NCBI GenBank assembly: GCA_947359465.1
Contig: OX375872.1
Span: 136,915,432-136,979,431, forward strand
DNA length: 64,000 bases
Direction: 5' to 3'
Source: Metellina segmentata
Taxonomy: Eukaryota; Arthropoda; Arachnida; Araneae; Tetragnathidae
Below the pieces are notes generated by a model. It was not told the DNA's origin. It was given only the letters and a program-made list of their open reading frames with translations, and did no database searches. Position numbers and translations under genes: made by a program. How positions within the stretch are numbered: the first letter of the stretch is position 1; the number at the start of each line of letters is the position of its first letter. Below, one piece after another: positions 44,203-53,701 of the stretch.

Positions 44203-46530
44203 ATGGCGTACTTGGGCAAAGGTAGGAAACAAGATCTAGAGGAACTAGCGGAATTTTTGGAAAGAACGGTTACTCCGGGATTACTGACATCCCAACTTAA
44301 GGAGTTAATCCTCTCGCACGATTCCTACGATGAGGAATACACAAAAGTGGCGTTAGAAAGGATTATACAGGAAAGACGGGAGAGGCAGGAAAAAGAACAA
44401 GCAAGTAAGGATAGGGATAGGGAACAAGCAAGTAAGGATAGGGATAGGGAACAAGAAAGACAGTATAACTTTGAGCTTGAAAAACTACGGATTGAGGCAT
44501 CCCGACGAGAACCCCGCGATCACGTCGACTCGTTAAGTTCCCAGGGAAAACCACGAATAGATATTTTAAAACTGGTTCCCAAATTCGATTCAGACCAGAC
44601 CGACATTAGTCTGTACCTGATAATGTTTGAGCGTCAGGCTAAGAGGGCTAACATTGAGAAAAAAGACTGGGTGTCTTGCTTACAACCGGTATTGCCTCTG
44701 GATATCGTGCAGATCATCGCACGCGAACCAGATGAAGTAGCAGAAAACTATGACCACGTCAAAGAGCTTCTGCTAAAGCGGTATAAGTTGAGTCCCGAAA
44801 TTTTTCGCCAAAAATTCCTCCACCATAGCCGAAAACCCGATAGCACTTGGAAGGATTTTATTTTCGAAACCCGAAATTATCTGGAAGAGTGGATTCGAGG
44901 GTTGGAGGTTATGGACTATGAATCTTTAAAAGATTTAATGATAACGGACCAAGTCAAAAGACGTGTCCCGTTGGAGGTGAGGGACCATTTCCTCGATGAT
45001 TGGGCTAAGATTAAAGACCCCGGCAAATTAGCCGAACTGCTAGATTCCTACGAAGACATTCGGAAACCCAAAAGAAAGCCTTTCGAAAAACCCAAAGGAA
45101 GTACGCCTTTCCCAGGGAAAAGAGAGGGGAAATACCATCCTGCTCCCATTCGAGGGAGAAACGATTTTTTCCCGCCTAGTTCCCAGGGAAGGAAATTCGA
45201 CACTTTTGACCGGAGACGCACGCCGCGGTGTTTTGAGTGCAACGCGAGCGACCACCTAAGGCCAAATTGTCCGAGGTTGGGGAATAGGGTGACAGTTGAA
45301 TCGGTAAATAGACTCAGACGGGAAGCCGAACATGAATTATTGATGCCGTATGTACAAAAGGGATCTGTAAACGCTAAAGAAATAAACATCCTTCGAGATT
45401 CGGGTTCGACCTTGGATTTAGTACACCGGAATTACGTGGACCCCAAATCCTACACGGGAGAGACCGTGTGGATTCAGCAACCGCTAGACTCCTATCAAAT
45501 TTCGTTACCCTTAGCGGAAGTGAAAGTAGAAGGAGGTTTTGGGTCAATCACTACCAAGGCAGCTGTCTTTGCAAACACCGCCGATGTGCGACGATACATC
45601 TTAGGTAACCGAACAGCTCAGATGATTCGCGAATTAACGGGATATGAGTTCTCGGAAACTGAGCAAATTAATGCCGTTCAAACGCGTTTACAGAAACGGC
45701 AGTCAGAAGCGAATGTTTTGGGGGAGGGGGAAAACCCCCAAGTAGTTTCGATTTCGCCCTCGCCGGGGATAGACAAGACAGCTACAGAATTGAGGGTGGA
45801 CGAACCGCTTGTTATTCCCGTGGCGGAGGCAAGCGGCACGGAATTGGAGCTTCTGGAAGTAAAGAGAGAGGAATTTAAGAAGGCGCAGGAAAATTGCCCT
45901 AGTTTGAAAGAGGCATTAGAGATGGCGTCCGACCCAAAACGAAATCCGAGGGTGGTAATCCAGACCGCGATCGCAAAGGTGCGAACGGAAGAACCCAAGC
46001 CTTGGGAAGAACCGTTGGTTCTTCCAGTGGGGGTAGCAAGTGAAACGACGGGAATGATTTTCCTGGAAATACCGAATAGCAGTAAGGGAAAGATAACGGA
46101 AGGTGGCCCAGGGTTAGAAGAAGAATTAGAGGTGTCCGTTTCCGTTCAGGAGGAAACTTTTGAAATAGGTCACGTGGGCCAAAAGGGGAAAAGAAAAGAG
46201 TTGCTAGTGAGTGAAGGGGTGAAGCCAAGACCTTTAGCGTTAGGTTCCGGAGCCGGATCAGATTGGGACCCACAACTTACACCGTTAGTGTTTTCCACGG
46301 TACACGTGAGCAGCGTTTACGCCCCGGCAGAATTGCTGCACGGGAAGAGTATAAAAACCTCAGACACCTTGCGGTATGAGAAATGGTTAGGACCCCAGAT
46401 AAAATTGTCACGAGATTGGCAGGAATGTGAAATCGGGAGGGTATTAATGATTTTGGCAATGCATCGACCAAAAAAATTGGAAATTCCGCGATCGAACACC
46501 GATCTGGGAAAGGAAAAAAAAAACACTTGA
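44203..46530 (+). CDS. Gypsy #2 Gag-protease polyprotein with pol remnants
   Basis: 775 codons, intact. Residues 1-60 are a helical start (KQDLEELAEFLERTVTPG). About 50-95 is a charged coiled-coil-like stretch with an exact tandem EQASKDRDR. About 110-300 is capsid-like (YLIMFERQAKRANIEKKDW; LLKRYKLSPEIFRQKF). A CCHC knuckle is at C343-C346-H351-C356 (CFECNASDHLRPNC). The protease DSG has D399 (ILRDSGSTLDLV). From about 500 the sequence is Glu/Pro-rich. Near 706 a short APAELLHGKSIKTSDTLRYE resembles the end of a Gypsy integrase. After the stop, an overlapping frame past a ten-A run (46514-46523) reads LNADSLSRAF, like the end of RNase H. So pol seems to have been lost by internal deletions. 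Confidence 0.88.
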   Translation: MAYLGKGRKQDLEELAEFLERTVTPGLLTSQLKELILSHDSYDEEYTKVALERIIQERRERQEKEQASKDRDREQASKDRDREQERQYNFELEKLRIEASRREPRDHVDSLSSQGKPRIDILKLVPKFDSDQTDISLYLIMFERQAKRANIEKKDWVSCLQPVLPLDIVQIIAREPDEVAENYDHVKELLLKRYKLSPEIFRQKFLHHSRKPDSTWKDFIFETRNYLEEWIRGLEVMDYESLKDLMITDQVKRRVPLEVRDHFLDDWAKIKDPGKLAELLDSYEDIRKPKRKPFEKPKGSTPFPGKREGKYHPAPIRGRNDFFPPSSQGRKFDTFDRRRTPRCFECNASDHLRPNCPRLGNRVTVESVNRLRREAEHELLMPYVQKGSVNAKEINILRDSGSTLDLVHRNYVDPKSYTGETVWIQQPLDSYQISLPLAEVKVEGGFGSITTKAAVFANTADVRRYILGNRTAQMIRELTGYEFSETEQINAVQTRLQKRQSEANVLGEGENPQVVSISPSPGIDKTATELRVDEPLVIPVAEASGTELELLEVKREEFKKAQENCPSLKEALEMASDPKRNPRVVIQTAIAKVRTEEPKPWEEPLVLPVGVASETTGMIFLEIPNSSKGKITEGGPGLEEELEVSVSVQEETFEIGHVGQKGKRKELLVSEGVKPRPLALGSGAGSDWDPQLTPLVFSTVHVSSVYAPAELLHGKSIKTSDTLRYEKWLGPQIKLSRDWQECEIGRVLMILAMHRPKKLEIPRSNTDLGKEKKNT

Positions 46531-47521
46531 ACGCCGACAGTCTGAGTCGCGCTTTTCACGAAAATTCAAAGAGCTAAATAAAATGTAATTGAGGAAGATT
46601 TGTGTTGTATAGTGTAATGTTATTGCGAATCATGTTTTGAGTTGAGTGAAATGGAGATTTTTGTAGTTATGGGCACTTCACTTAAATGTTTCTTTTTTCT
46701 TTCTGGAGATTTTAAGTGCTAAAATTGTGAATCATGTTTGCTCGGAGTGAAATTGGTAGCCTTGTAATTATGAAATATTCATTCAATGATATCAGTATCT
46801 TTTGCTGAGGATTTTAAATGTTAAAAGTTGTAAATTATGTTTTGCGTATGGTGGAATTGATTTCTTGTATCTATGTTCTTCACTCGAGTACTTTTCGCTG
46901 AAAGCTACGTGCAAATTTAAATTATGTTTTGTGTAGAGTGGAAATTAATTTTGTGTTTAGGATGTTTTCACTCTGTCATTCTAAACCACTGTCGAAGATT
47001 TGTAGTTTTAAAATTGCAACTCATGACGTGTGTTGAGTGAAACTTAGGAATTTGGTTTTCGCTTAACAAGATTGATATTTTATATATGTTTTGGTGTATT
47101 TTGGTTGGTTTAATGAAAGTATTATTATAGTTCGTATTGTGTGTGTGTGTGTGTATTGAAATTTTGGGTTTCGCTTAACGAAATTCTTATATGTGATGTG
47201 GTTAATGTGATTTGGTTTTAGTTTTAACGAATTTGGTATAAGTCTTAATGTTTGGTGTTTATTTTGTTTTTATTTTAATTTGGTATTTGAGCCTTGAGTG
47301 ACCATACTGTAAGGGAGTAGAAAGTTACTCCGGTATATGAATTTTAAATTGATTGGATTTAACTTGCCTTACACATATTCTTGAGTCACGGTTTCAGGAT
47401 ATGGTGGTGGTAAGTGATCTGTTATTCTGAATTGCCAGTGGGTGATTATCCGTGCGTCTGTGGATGCGTACGTTGAAAACTTTTCACCTTTGGGAAAAGT
47501 TTTTTCAGTAGTGGGGGCGGT
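46531..47521 (+). repeat. Gypsy #2 3' non-coding region with diverged about 100-bp repeats
   Basis: About five imperfect units between 46610 and 47050 carry 'gaggattttaaatgttaaaa', 'ttgtgaatcatgttt', 'gtgaaattgg' and 'ttcact'. A short (GT)n lies at 47140-47153. The end 'gtagtgggggcggt' next to the 3' LTR is the likely polypurine tract. No coding frame is present. Confidence 0.65.
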
Positions 47522-47965
47522 TGTACCATATGGTACTTGCCGACCCTTTTCCCTAACACGTGGACGCTGGAATGTTTCGGAATGCGAAAACAATTTTAGT
47601 CTTTGCACGTGCGGCTCCTCCAAGTTTTTGCGGTGGGGGACTCAAGTCGGCATGACAGACGGTTTCGCAGCTGTGTGGGGGTGTTTCTCTTCGGCAGAGA
47701 ACATAAACATCTCTAGAGGGCTCGGAATTCACCCCCCCCCTCTCGTTGTCAGCGGCGGTTCTGTGAAGCAAACGTGGATTTTGAGGAGATTCGGACTCGA
47801 GATTCAACGAGAGACAGACGTCTCTGTTTTGCCAATTGTGTTACTTTGGCTTCAGGCAGGTTTCGATTGTCGATGGCTGTGCCCATAATTATCTTGTAAA
47901 TATTTATGTAAATAAATAGTTTAATTTTAAATCAGCTGTCCGTCAAATTCTTACATGACGGTACA
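47522..47965 (+). repeat. Gypsy #2 3' LTR
   Basis: Matches 42893-43335 except one C/T (gttctgtgaagc) and one extra C. Followed by TSD ATCC. Confidence 0.94.
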
Positions 47966-48005
47966 ATCCATAGCGCTCGCTGGTTCCGGCTACTGGCGGA
48001 CCACT

Positions 48006-48249
48006 TGTTTGGAACTGTAGAGTTCTGTTAGAGTGACGGACCAACTTGTTTCTAATGTTTTATTTCAAACACGTATGAACAAGTACTATATACATATTTA
48101 CAATAGATATGTTAAAATGGGGAATAAGTCCCGCTAGAGAGCCAAGTCTCATACATGTTGTTCCGATGGAAGCTACAAAAGTTCTGCTGCGACGCACTTC
48201 TCGGCAGGGTCACATGACCAACTGCTACCAATCAGCGCGTGCTCGGACA
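48006..48249 (-). repeat. BEL 5' LTR
   Basis: Pairs with 32221-32464. On the minus strand it is followed by agtggtccgccagtagccgg, the likely primer-binding region (47987-48005), then interrupted by Gypsy #2. Confidence 0.92.
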
Positions 48250-48606
48250 CAGGGAATGAAAACAGCGGTTCTGAACGCGTGGGACCAATTGCCACAGGAA
48301 ATGATAAACTGCCTTATTTCAAGTATAAAATCACGCTGCGAGACCTGTATATCTGTAAGAGGGGACCATACCCCCTATTAACCCATCTATTAACCCATTT
48401 TTGTGTTTATTCTGCAACCGCTGTTTCATACCTTCCGACTCCAACGAGTGTTACGCACGATCATGCGTGTGTATTACAACTATTGAATGGTTATTTGTTT
48501 TGTATTGTATCAATGTATGTACATATCAAATTTCATTAAAATCGGTACAGTAGTTCTAGAGATAATTGACCAAGTCTGGAAATTCTCTTAATTTCTTACA
48601 TCAGTG
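48250..48606 (+). pseudogene. Tc1-type transposase C-terminus and right terminal repeat
   Basis: After the CAGGG TSD the transposase continues: MKTAVLNAWDQLPQEMINCL, IKSRCETCISVRGDHTPY and TAA at 48379-48381. This is the C-terminus that the piece ending at 32220 lacks. The inverted terminus ends at 48606 before TA. Confidence 0.88.
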
Positions 48607-48835
48607 TAGTATGCAACTCTCGCAATATTCCCGTTGTTAGTCATCGACGCTAAAAACAGGCTATCAATAACGAAAACAGGCTCGCATCTCTCAAAAGAGT
48701 CCGAAGTGCCTTCATGGTGTTGAAATCCTTTCTTCGTCAGAGATCCTCAAATGTTCATTCAGCCTGTCTATTTTCTATCTGTTTTATTTTCATTTTGAAT
48801 AAAACTATTTATCTCGAAAGAAAAACTAGTTCAAG

Positions 48836-49110
48836 GTAGGTAGGTATCTAATTAACTGTAGCAGCACAACGGGCAATCGGAGACGGTCCGGGATCAACCC
48901 CTGAAGAGAAGAAGGACAACACCACGAAATTTTAAACCACCGTCAGATACTGAGGACCTGGCATCCCACTCTCCAAACTGCCACACCAGACCAATGTGAG
49001 GACGATTAAAGACACGACAGATTTAACGAGCACTAGACTTCTTCGTATTCGACAGTCTTTGCTTGGAATCGAACTCGAAACCTCAGGTTGTATGTCCGTT
49101 ATTCTTTCAA
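48836..49110 (-). mobile_element. SINE-B
   Basis: Read on minus: head with B-box region 'gaggtttcgagttcgattcc', core, 'ggagagtgggatgcca', and tail 'cctacctacc'. Diverged; the body has small deletions. Confidence 0.7.
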
Positions 49111-49149
49111 TTGTGTTAACGTGGCCTTTTTTATGTTCAAGGGTTTGGT

Positions 49150-49476
49150 AATTAGGTTAATTAACCTCGCATTGGAGCAGCACAATGGGACTGTCCTTTG
49201 TGAAAAATAAATATCTAAAAGTAGTAGGTCAGTCGGTTGGTATTTTAATTAACCTCACTCTAGAGAGATGCAACGGGTTATTGGCGACAGTCAAATGACA
49301 AGGTAACACCTCATGTGATACCTCACTCTCCAAAATTTCACACCACGGCAGCGTGCGGACATATGAGGCCACGACAGATTTAACGAGCATCAGCCACTTT
49401 GTACGCACCTGTCTTTGGTTGGATTCGAACTCGAAACCCTCCAGTTGGTAATCTTTTATCTTCAATCGGACTACCC
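49150..49476 (-). mobile_element. SINE-B copies, one nearly complete
   Basis: The main copy 49218-49476 (minus) has B box 'gggtttcgagttcgaatcc', core near 49370-49400 (tgctcgttaaatctgtcgtg), body and a tail 'ggttaattaaaatacc'. A second tail fragment lies at 49150-49200. Confidence 0.7.
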
Positions 49477-49513
49477 AACACCTCCTATAGATAAGATCTC
49501 TATAGGAGGTGTT
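49477..49513. repeat. perfect 15-bp inverted repeat, 7-bp loop
   Basis: aacacctcctataga (49477-49491) and tctataggaggtgtt (49499-49513). It sits at the head end of SINE-B, so it may arise from a palindromic rearrangement. Confidence 0.9.
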
Positions 49514-50149
49514 AGACTACCTCGGTTCCCAGACACAGAGAAATTCACCCAGGAAATGACCCGTCTACAACTCGAAGCACCAATTCTGTTGGGTCCTCCG
49601 TTTTAACATTAATAAAAATCTAGGTTCGAGGAAGACCCAACGTAGACATGAAACAAGTGGTTAGTTAGATATTTTTTTTTGAATAGTATCACACTGACTC
49701 CTGCTCACTTTGAAATTCTCGATGAGGGGTGTCGATGTCTAATATTACTGTTTAGAACAATCACATAACACAAAAATGAAATAATCTGTGGTTTCTCTGG
49801 TAGTTGAAGGATAATCAAAAGGTTAAAATTTAACAATCAACATTTTATTCAGGCATTAAGACATAAATTGCCGAAAGTAGTGTTACAAAAAAACGAATAT
49901 ATTTTAAGAAAAAACAACATTACAAATCTTGGATAAACGTACAAAATAAACACTTATGAATGAAAGAAAAAGTGCGTCGTCGACGATTATAAAAGGGGAA
50001 TGTAAAAGAGGGGCGAATAAATGGGAATGTACAAAAAGGAAGGGAAAAAAAAGGATTGGATTAATTTAAATTAGTACACAGTAACTCGAAGGTTGTTTGC
50101 GCAGTGGGCAAACCCACTGAGCCACAACTGCCTTTTTTTTTATCAAAGG
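49514..50149. other. intergenic, no gene recognised
   Basis: No gene or clear repeat apart from a tRNA-like scrap near 50090-50130 ('gtttgcgcagtgggcaaacc', 'cactgagccacaactgcc') that could be a SINE head on the minus strand. Confidence 0.45.
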
Positions 50150-50712
50150 GTTGTTAATTGACGTCGCAACGGAGCAACAGGAAGGACTATTTGTGACGGT
50201 CCGGGTTAGGTATTTTTTTAAATTAACGTCACACTAGAGCAACACAATAGGCTATTGTTGCCGGTCTGGGATCCATCTCCAAGTGAAAGATACAAGGTAA
50301 TTGGTAATTATTAGTTAACGTCTTACTAGAGCAACACAACGGGCTATTGACAACTGTCCGGGATCAATCCCTTAGTGGAAAGATTCGAGGACAACACCTC
50401 GTAATTTTGAACCATGGTTGGATGACGAAGCAACACCTGAGCTGGCACCCCACTCTCCAAAAGAAAGATACGAGGACAATACCATGTAATTTTGAACTAC
50501 GCTCAGATGACGAGGTCAACACCTGAGCTGGCACCCCTTTTCAAACTTCACGCCACGCTAACGTGAGGACATTTGAGGTCACGGCAGATTTAGCATGTAC
50601 TCCCATGTACACCACGGTCTTTGGCTGGACCAAGTCACGAAAGCGCAATTCTGTGGTTGCTAATCCTGATACTAGCAACCGGAGAGTTTCAACTGAGCTA
50701 TCGCGTCTCCGG
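50150..50712 (-). mobile_element. SINE-B interrupted by SINE-A
   Basis: SINE-B tails (50155-50297) and body/head (50463-50712) flank a 5'-truncated SINE-A (50298-50462). TSD gaaagatac(a/g)agg at 50285-50297 and 50463-50475, one mismatch. The SINE-B head on minus shows 'ggagacgcgatagctcagtt' and a B-box-like segment. Confidence 0.78.
50298..50462 (-). mobile_element. 5'-truncated SINE-A nested in SINE-B
   Basis: 165 bp from the tail (taattggtaattattagtta) to the middle of the body ('ctggcaccccactctccaa'). The 13-bp TSD (one mismatch) lies in SINE-B sequence. Confidence 0.82.
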
Positions 50713-51149
50713 TGTGGTTGGCCATCACTTACACGACAGCCGTCCCTCTCTAGTAGTGATAGTTAGTTTGACATAACAGTAATACGGGCAGCAGATCCTA
50801 CAGAAGGTTCTGCTTACCAGCATAACATCCGTTTACATAAAAGTTCGTCGTCTCATCAAAATTACGTGTTGTCCTCGTATTTTTTCCTTCGGTTTTGACT
50901 TCTATAACCGTTGTGTTGCTCCACTGCGACGTTGATTAAAAGTATCTACCTAGCCGGTATATTGCTTATTGAACTCGCCTCTAGAGGCTTTCCATTCTTC
51001 CAATTTGACTATAGTGTGTGTAGTCCACTAGATCCAATATTATGATCGTTTCGGGTAATAGGTCTTATTATGATCGTTTCGTTAAGTAGGTATTTTAATG
51101 AACGTCGCACTGGAACAATACAAGGGCTATTTGCAATGGTCCGGGGTAA
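50713..51149. other. SINE-B tail fragments, no gene
   Basis: Tails such as 'gttgctccactgcgacgttg' (about 50913-50935, plus) and 'aatgaacgtcgcactggaac' (about 51095-51115, minus) are present. Nothing else is recognised. Confidence 0.5.
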
Positions 51150-51466
51150 TGGTAATTTTAGTTAACGTCTAACTAGAGCAACACAACGGGCTATTGACGA
51201 CGGTCCGGGATCAGTCCCTTAAGGGAAAGATCCTAGGACAACACCTCGTAATTTTGAACCACGGTCAGACGACGAAGCAACACCTGAGCTGGCACCCCAC
51301 TCCCCAAACTTCCACACCAACCCAACGTGAGGGTTTTCGGCCACGACAGATTTAAGGTGCACCAGCCGCCTCTACACCATACGCTTACAAACATCCTTGC
51401 CCAGACCCGGATTCGAAACAGGAACCTTCCGATCTAGAGGCTAACACCTTAACCACCAGACCGGAA
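51150..51466 (-). mobile_element. SINE-A, nearly full length
   Basis: Minus-strand copy from the tail 'ggtaatggtaattttagtta' to head 'ctaacaccttaaccaccaga'. The last head bases are missing. B box is mutated (ggattcgaaac on plus). Core at about 51340-51385. Confidence 0.88.
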
Positions 51467-51714
51467 GTAAAAGATTGGAGGCCACCACGAAGTCGCCAAG
51501 GCGTCTTAACTTGGTTCTCCAGTTAAGGGATATTGAATTTCGACGGGTGAAAATAGATGAGGCTGCTGGCATGGGAACCTCCAGGAGCTTGCTCCAAAAA
51601 CTTAGTAACAGGTAGGATTGGGTACCCAGTCTCCATCTGCAAATTATCCTGATTATTTGAATATCCCTCCTGTTTCTCTCTTTTTGCACGCCCGTTTACT
51701 GCGCACGAAAGTAC

Positions 51715-52200
51715 CGTTATTTAGGCCTTGTGCTTGACCCAAAGTTACTTTGGAACGAGCACATTAAACGTGCCCTGCGAAATGCTGCAATCGACAAAGG
51801 GAAAATCTATTCGCTCATAGCCTGAATGTGAGCAGGCTCTCCCTTCACAATAAACTCCTCCTCTATAAAGCCATTATTCGGCCAACTTTAACTTACGGCT
51901 CACAAGTTTGGGTCGGTACTAACAAATTAAATTGGAAAAAAACTGCAGAGTTTCCAGAGCCGAACATTGCGGACTATCATGGGAGCTCCTTACTATATCC
52001 GGAATGAAATCATATATTCAGGTATCAAAATCAAACCCATTGCTGAATTCTTACAGCAAATTTCGGCCAAGTTCTACGAAAAATACCTAAGGTTCCAACC
52101 GAAGCACTTAGAGCACTACCACGATATGACTCATCGGTCAAAAGCTCTGCTAAAAGACCTCGTGCTTTCCTGCAACAAAACCTGCAGACCTACCCGCGGA
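51715..52200 (+). pseudogene. LINE (Jockey-like) reverse transcriptase C-terminal part
   Basis: Plus strand: YLGLVLDPKLLWNEHIKRAL (51720-51780), LSLHNKLLLYKAIIRPTLTY then GSQVWVG (about 51835-51915), and TIMGAPYYIRNEIIYSG in 51967-52190. This is the typical end of a Jockey/I-type RT domain. A stop (TGA, about 51824) and a frameshift at about 51960 break it. The 51466-51714 stretch upstream is unassigned and may be part of the same element. Confidence 0.8.
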
Positions 52201-53099
52201 GACCTAAACGTCAATGCGGCTTGTTACGTTTGGATCCTGACGTCTTTGATTTCAATTCCTAATTTTATCTCCCCATGCAAAATTTATTTTGCAAATTCCC
52301 ATATTGGACCATGACCTTGTTGTCACTTATAGCGGTTGAGCTTTTTTGAGACTCGACTGGACCCTAATTGAATAACTAAATCACAATAGTTTTAAATTCT
52401 CATCGTTTCGACTTCGTTTTTCTTTTATTAAACCTTTTTTTTTTCTACTTGCAGTTTGCAGTATTGGATCATCGAAGTTAATCACTTCTGAACGCGGTCA
52501 CAACTTGAGAGTATGACCGACTGAGTTGATGATTTTGCTGACGGAGGTGGCGCCATCTATCCAAACTTTGTTCAGCTGAATTATCTTTTATATTTTCCAG
52601 CCAATTCAATTAATTTTTCTTTGTAATTTTCTTACTTAAATAATGCAAATTAGTTTTATGTACACACACCTAATGACGGGGAGTTAAGCTGCTTTGCAGT
52701 AGGCACTCCGGAAGTGATTGTCCAGTCCAGTCCTCCATCTGCAGTACGTGAGGTACCGCAAACTGTTGTGGTTCGGGTGAGTGGCATAGTACTCACGTGC
52801 AAATTCTTCTCATGTCAGTTCATCTCCTCACGGCGTTGAACGTCATTTGTGTGACTATAGTTTTGAACAGGTCTTGTCTCGACGGTGCGAGCTGGAGATG
52901 CCGTCAGAAGACGCCCGATCCAGGGGTGAGTGTGCGTCACAACTGGAACTGGCGGTACAACGGTGTAGGCTTTTATGCTGAGCTGAAACCATGGCAGTCG
53001 TATGTCCGGTACTGGTTTTCCGAAGGTTGCGTTCCGTGGGCTTAATCATGGGGGTCCACTAAACACCACTTATACCTGTCCTTTGGACGGGAGATAAAA
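52201..53099. other. unassigned, GC-richer patch at 52680-53060
   Basis: The 52680-53060 patch is less AT-rich than its surroundings and holds an 82-codon frame (52797-53045) with no recognisable domain. It could be an unrecognised repeat or an untranslated part of the LINE. No function can be supported. Confidence 0.35.
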
Positions 53100-53272
53100 A
53101 CACCACGGTCAGATGACGAGGTTACACCTGAGCTGGCGCCCCACTCTCAAGGCACCAAAGTGGTCATTTGAGGCCACATCAGATTTAACATGCACAACCT
53201 AACATGTCCTTATACACGACGGTCTTCGGTTAGATCCGTTACACTTCCAACCGAGATACAATGGCCCTGCCT
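53100..53272 (-). mobile_element. SINE-B, truncated and internally deleted
   Basis: Plus reads 'cacggtcagatgacgaggtt', 'cacctgagctggcgccccac', the core near 53165-53200 ('gaggccacatcagatttaac'), then the head with a shortened T-arm. The 3' tail is absent. Confidence 0.65.
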
Positions 53273-53460
53273 GCCAAACAGATGTACGAGATAACTTGTA
53301 CCTCAACACAAAATTGGAAATTAAAGTAACTATTTGATCATTAAGAGCTTTTCTTTTCTAGTAACTTAGAATTTTTTATTATTAATCATTTTGATTAGAC
53401 ATGTGATGAAACTGGTTAAATACATCAGAGAAGGCTTGATACTTCAATGCAAATCTTTAG

Positions 53461-53520
53461 ATGGTAATGGTAATTTTAGTTAACGTCGTACTAGAGCAAC
53501 ACAACGGGCTATTGACGACG
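53461..53520 (-). mobile_element. 5'-truncated SINE-A (60 bp) with 12-bp TSD
   Basis: Only the 3' end and tail (tggtaatggtaattttagtt). TSD gcaaatctttag / gcaaatgtttag (53449-53460; 53521-53532), one mismatch. Confidence 0.85.
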
Positions 53521-53667
53521 GCAAATGTTTAGAAAAGTACTGGATTACTGCTAAATATTAGAAAATTACTGGATCTAAAGATACATGAATTTGTATAGCT
53601 TATAAAATTTAGTCAAACATCTACATTTAACAAGACAGGTAGGAAGAGGGTACTAAAAGTGTACACG

Positions 53668-53701
53668 CCAATATAAATTACGTGTACGTAATTTATATTG
53701 G
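53668..53701. repeat. perfect 16-bp-arm palindrome, 2-bp spacer
   Basis: ccaatataaattacgt, gt, acgtaatttatattgg. Nothing nearby explains it. Confidence 0.95.

Larger units (their letters stand above)
42893..47965 (+). mobile_element. Gypsy #2: gag-pro LTR element lacking most of pol
   Basis: LTRs 42893-43335 (443 bp) and 47522-47965 (444 bp) differ by one substitution and one base in a C run. Perfect 4-bp TSD ATCC (42889-42892 and 47966-47969). Candidate primer-binding site ttggtggcagcggtgggat starts 10 bp after the LTR (43346). It is inserted between the BEL 5' LTR and gag, in opposite orientation. It contains one 775-codon ORF and no RT or integrase core, so it would depend on an autonomous relative. 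Confidence 0.92.
32221..48249 (-). mobile_element. BEL/Pao LTR retrotransposon (16.0 kb with two nested Gypsy elements)
   Basis: 244-bp LTRs (32221-32464 and 48006-48249) differ by three substitutions. The 5-bp TSD CAGGG is perfect (32216-32220 and 48250-48254). Removing the two Gypsy elements and their TSD copies leaves about 5.96 kb, a normal BEL length. Coding is on the minus strand in the order gag, protease, RT, RNase H, integrase. Stops and frameshifts make it inactive. Confidence 0.93.
31403..48606 (+). mobile_element. Tc1-type transposon, 17.2 kb because of nested insertions
   Basis: Inverted termini CACTGGTGAAATAAATTAAG... (31403) and its partner reading in from 48606 (CACTGATGTAAGAAATTAAG on minus) share AATTAAGAGAATTT. 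Both ends abut TA (31401-31402 and 48607-48608), the Tc1/mariner target. Own sequence is only 31403-32220 plus 48255-48606 (about 1.17 kb). The rest is the BEL element with its passengers. The transposase is itself missing its middle part. Confidence 0.88.

Noticed and set aside
44203..46530. 775-codon ORF as a host gene
   Set aside because: Flanked by near-identical LTRs with a TSD and containing a CCHC knuckle and a DSG protease motif, so it is Gag-protease of a Gypsy element.
31403..48606. single giant composite transposon such as a Maverick or Starship-like element
   Set aside because: Each inner block has its own LTRs or head and its own TSD, and no extra cargo genes are present; sequential insertions explain it fully.
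52797..53045. 82-codon plus ORF in GC-richer patch
   Set aside because: No recognisable domain, signal peptide or splice context; left as unassigned.
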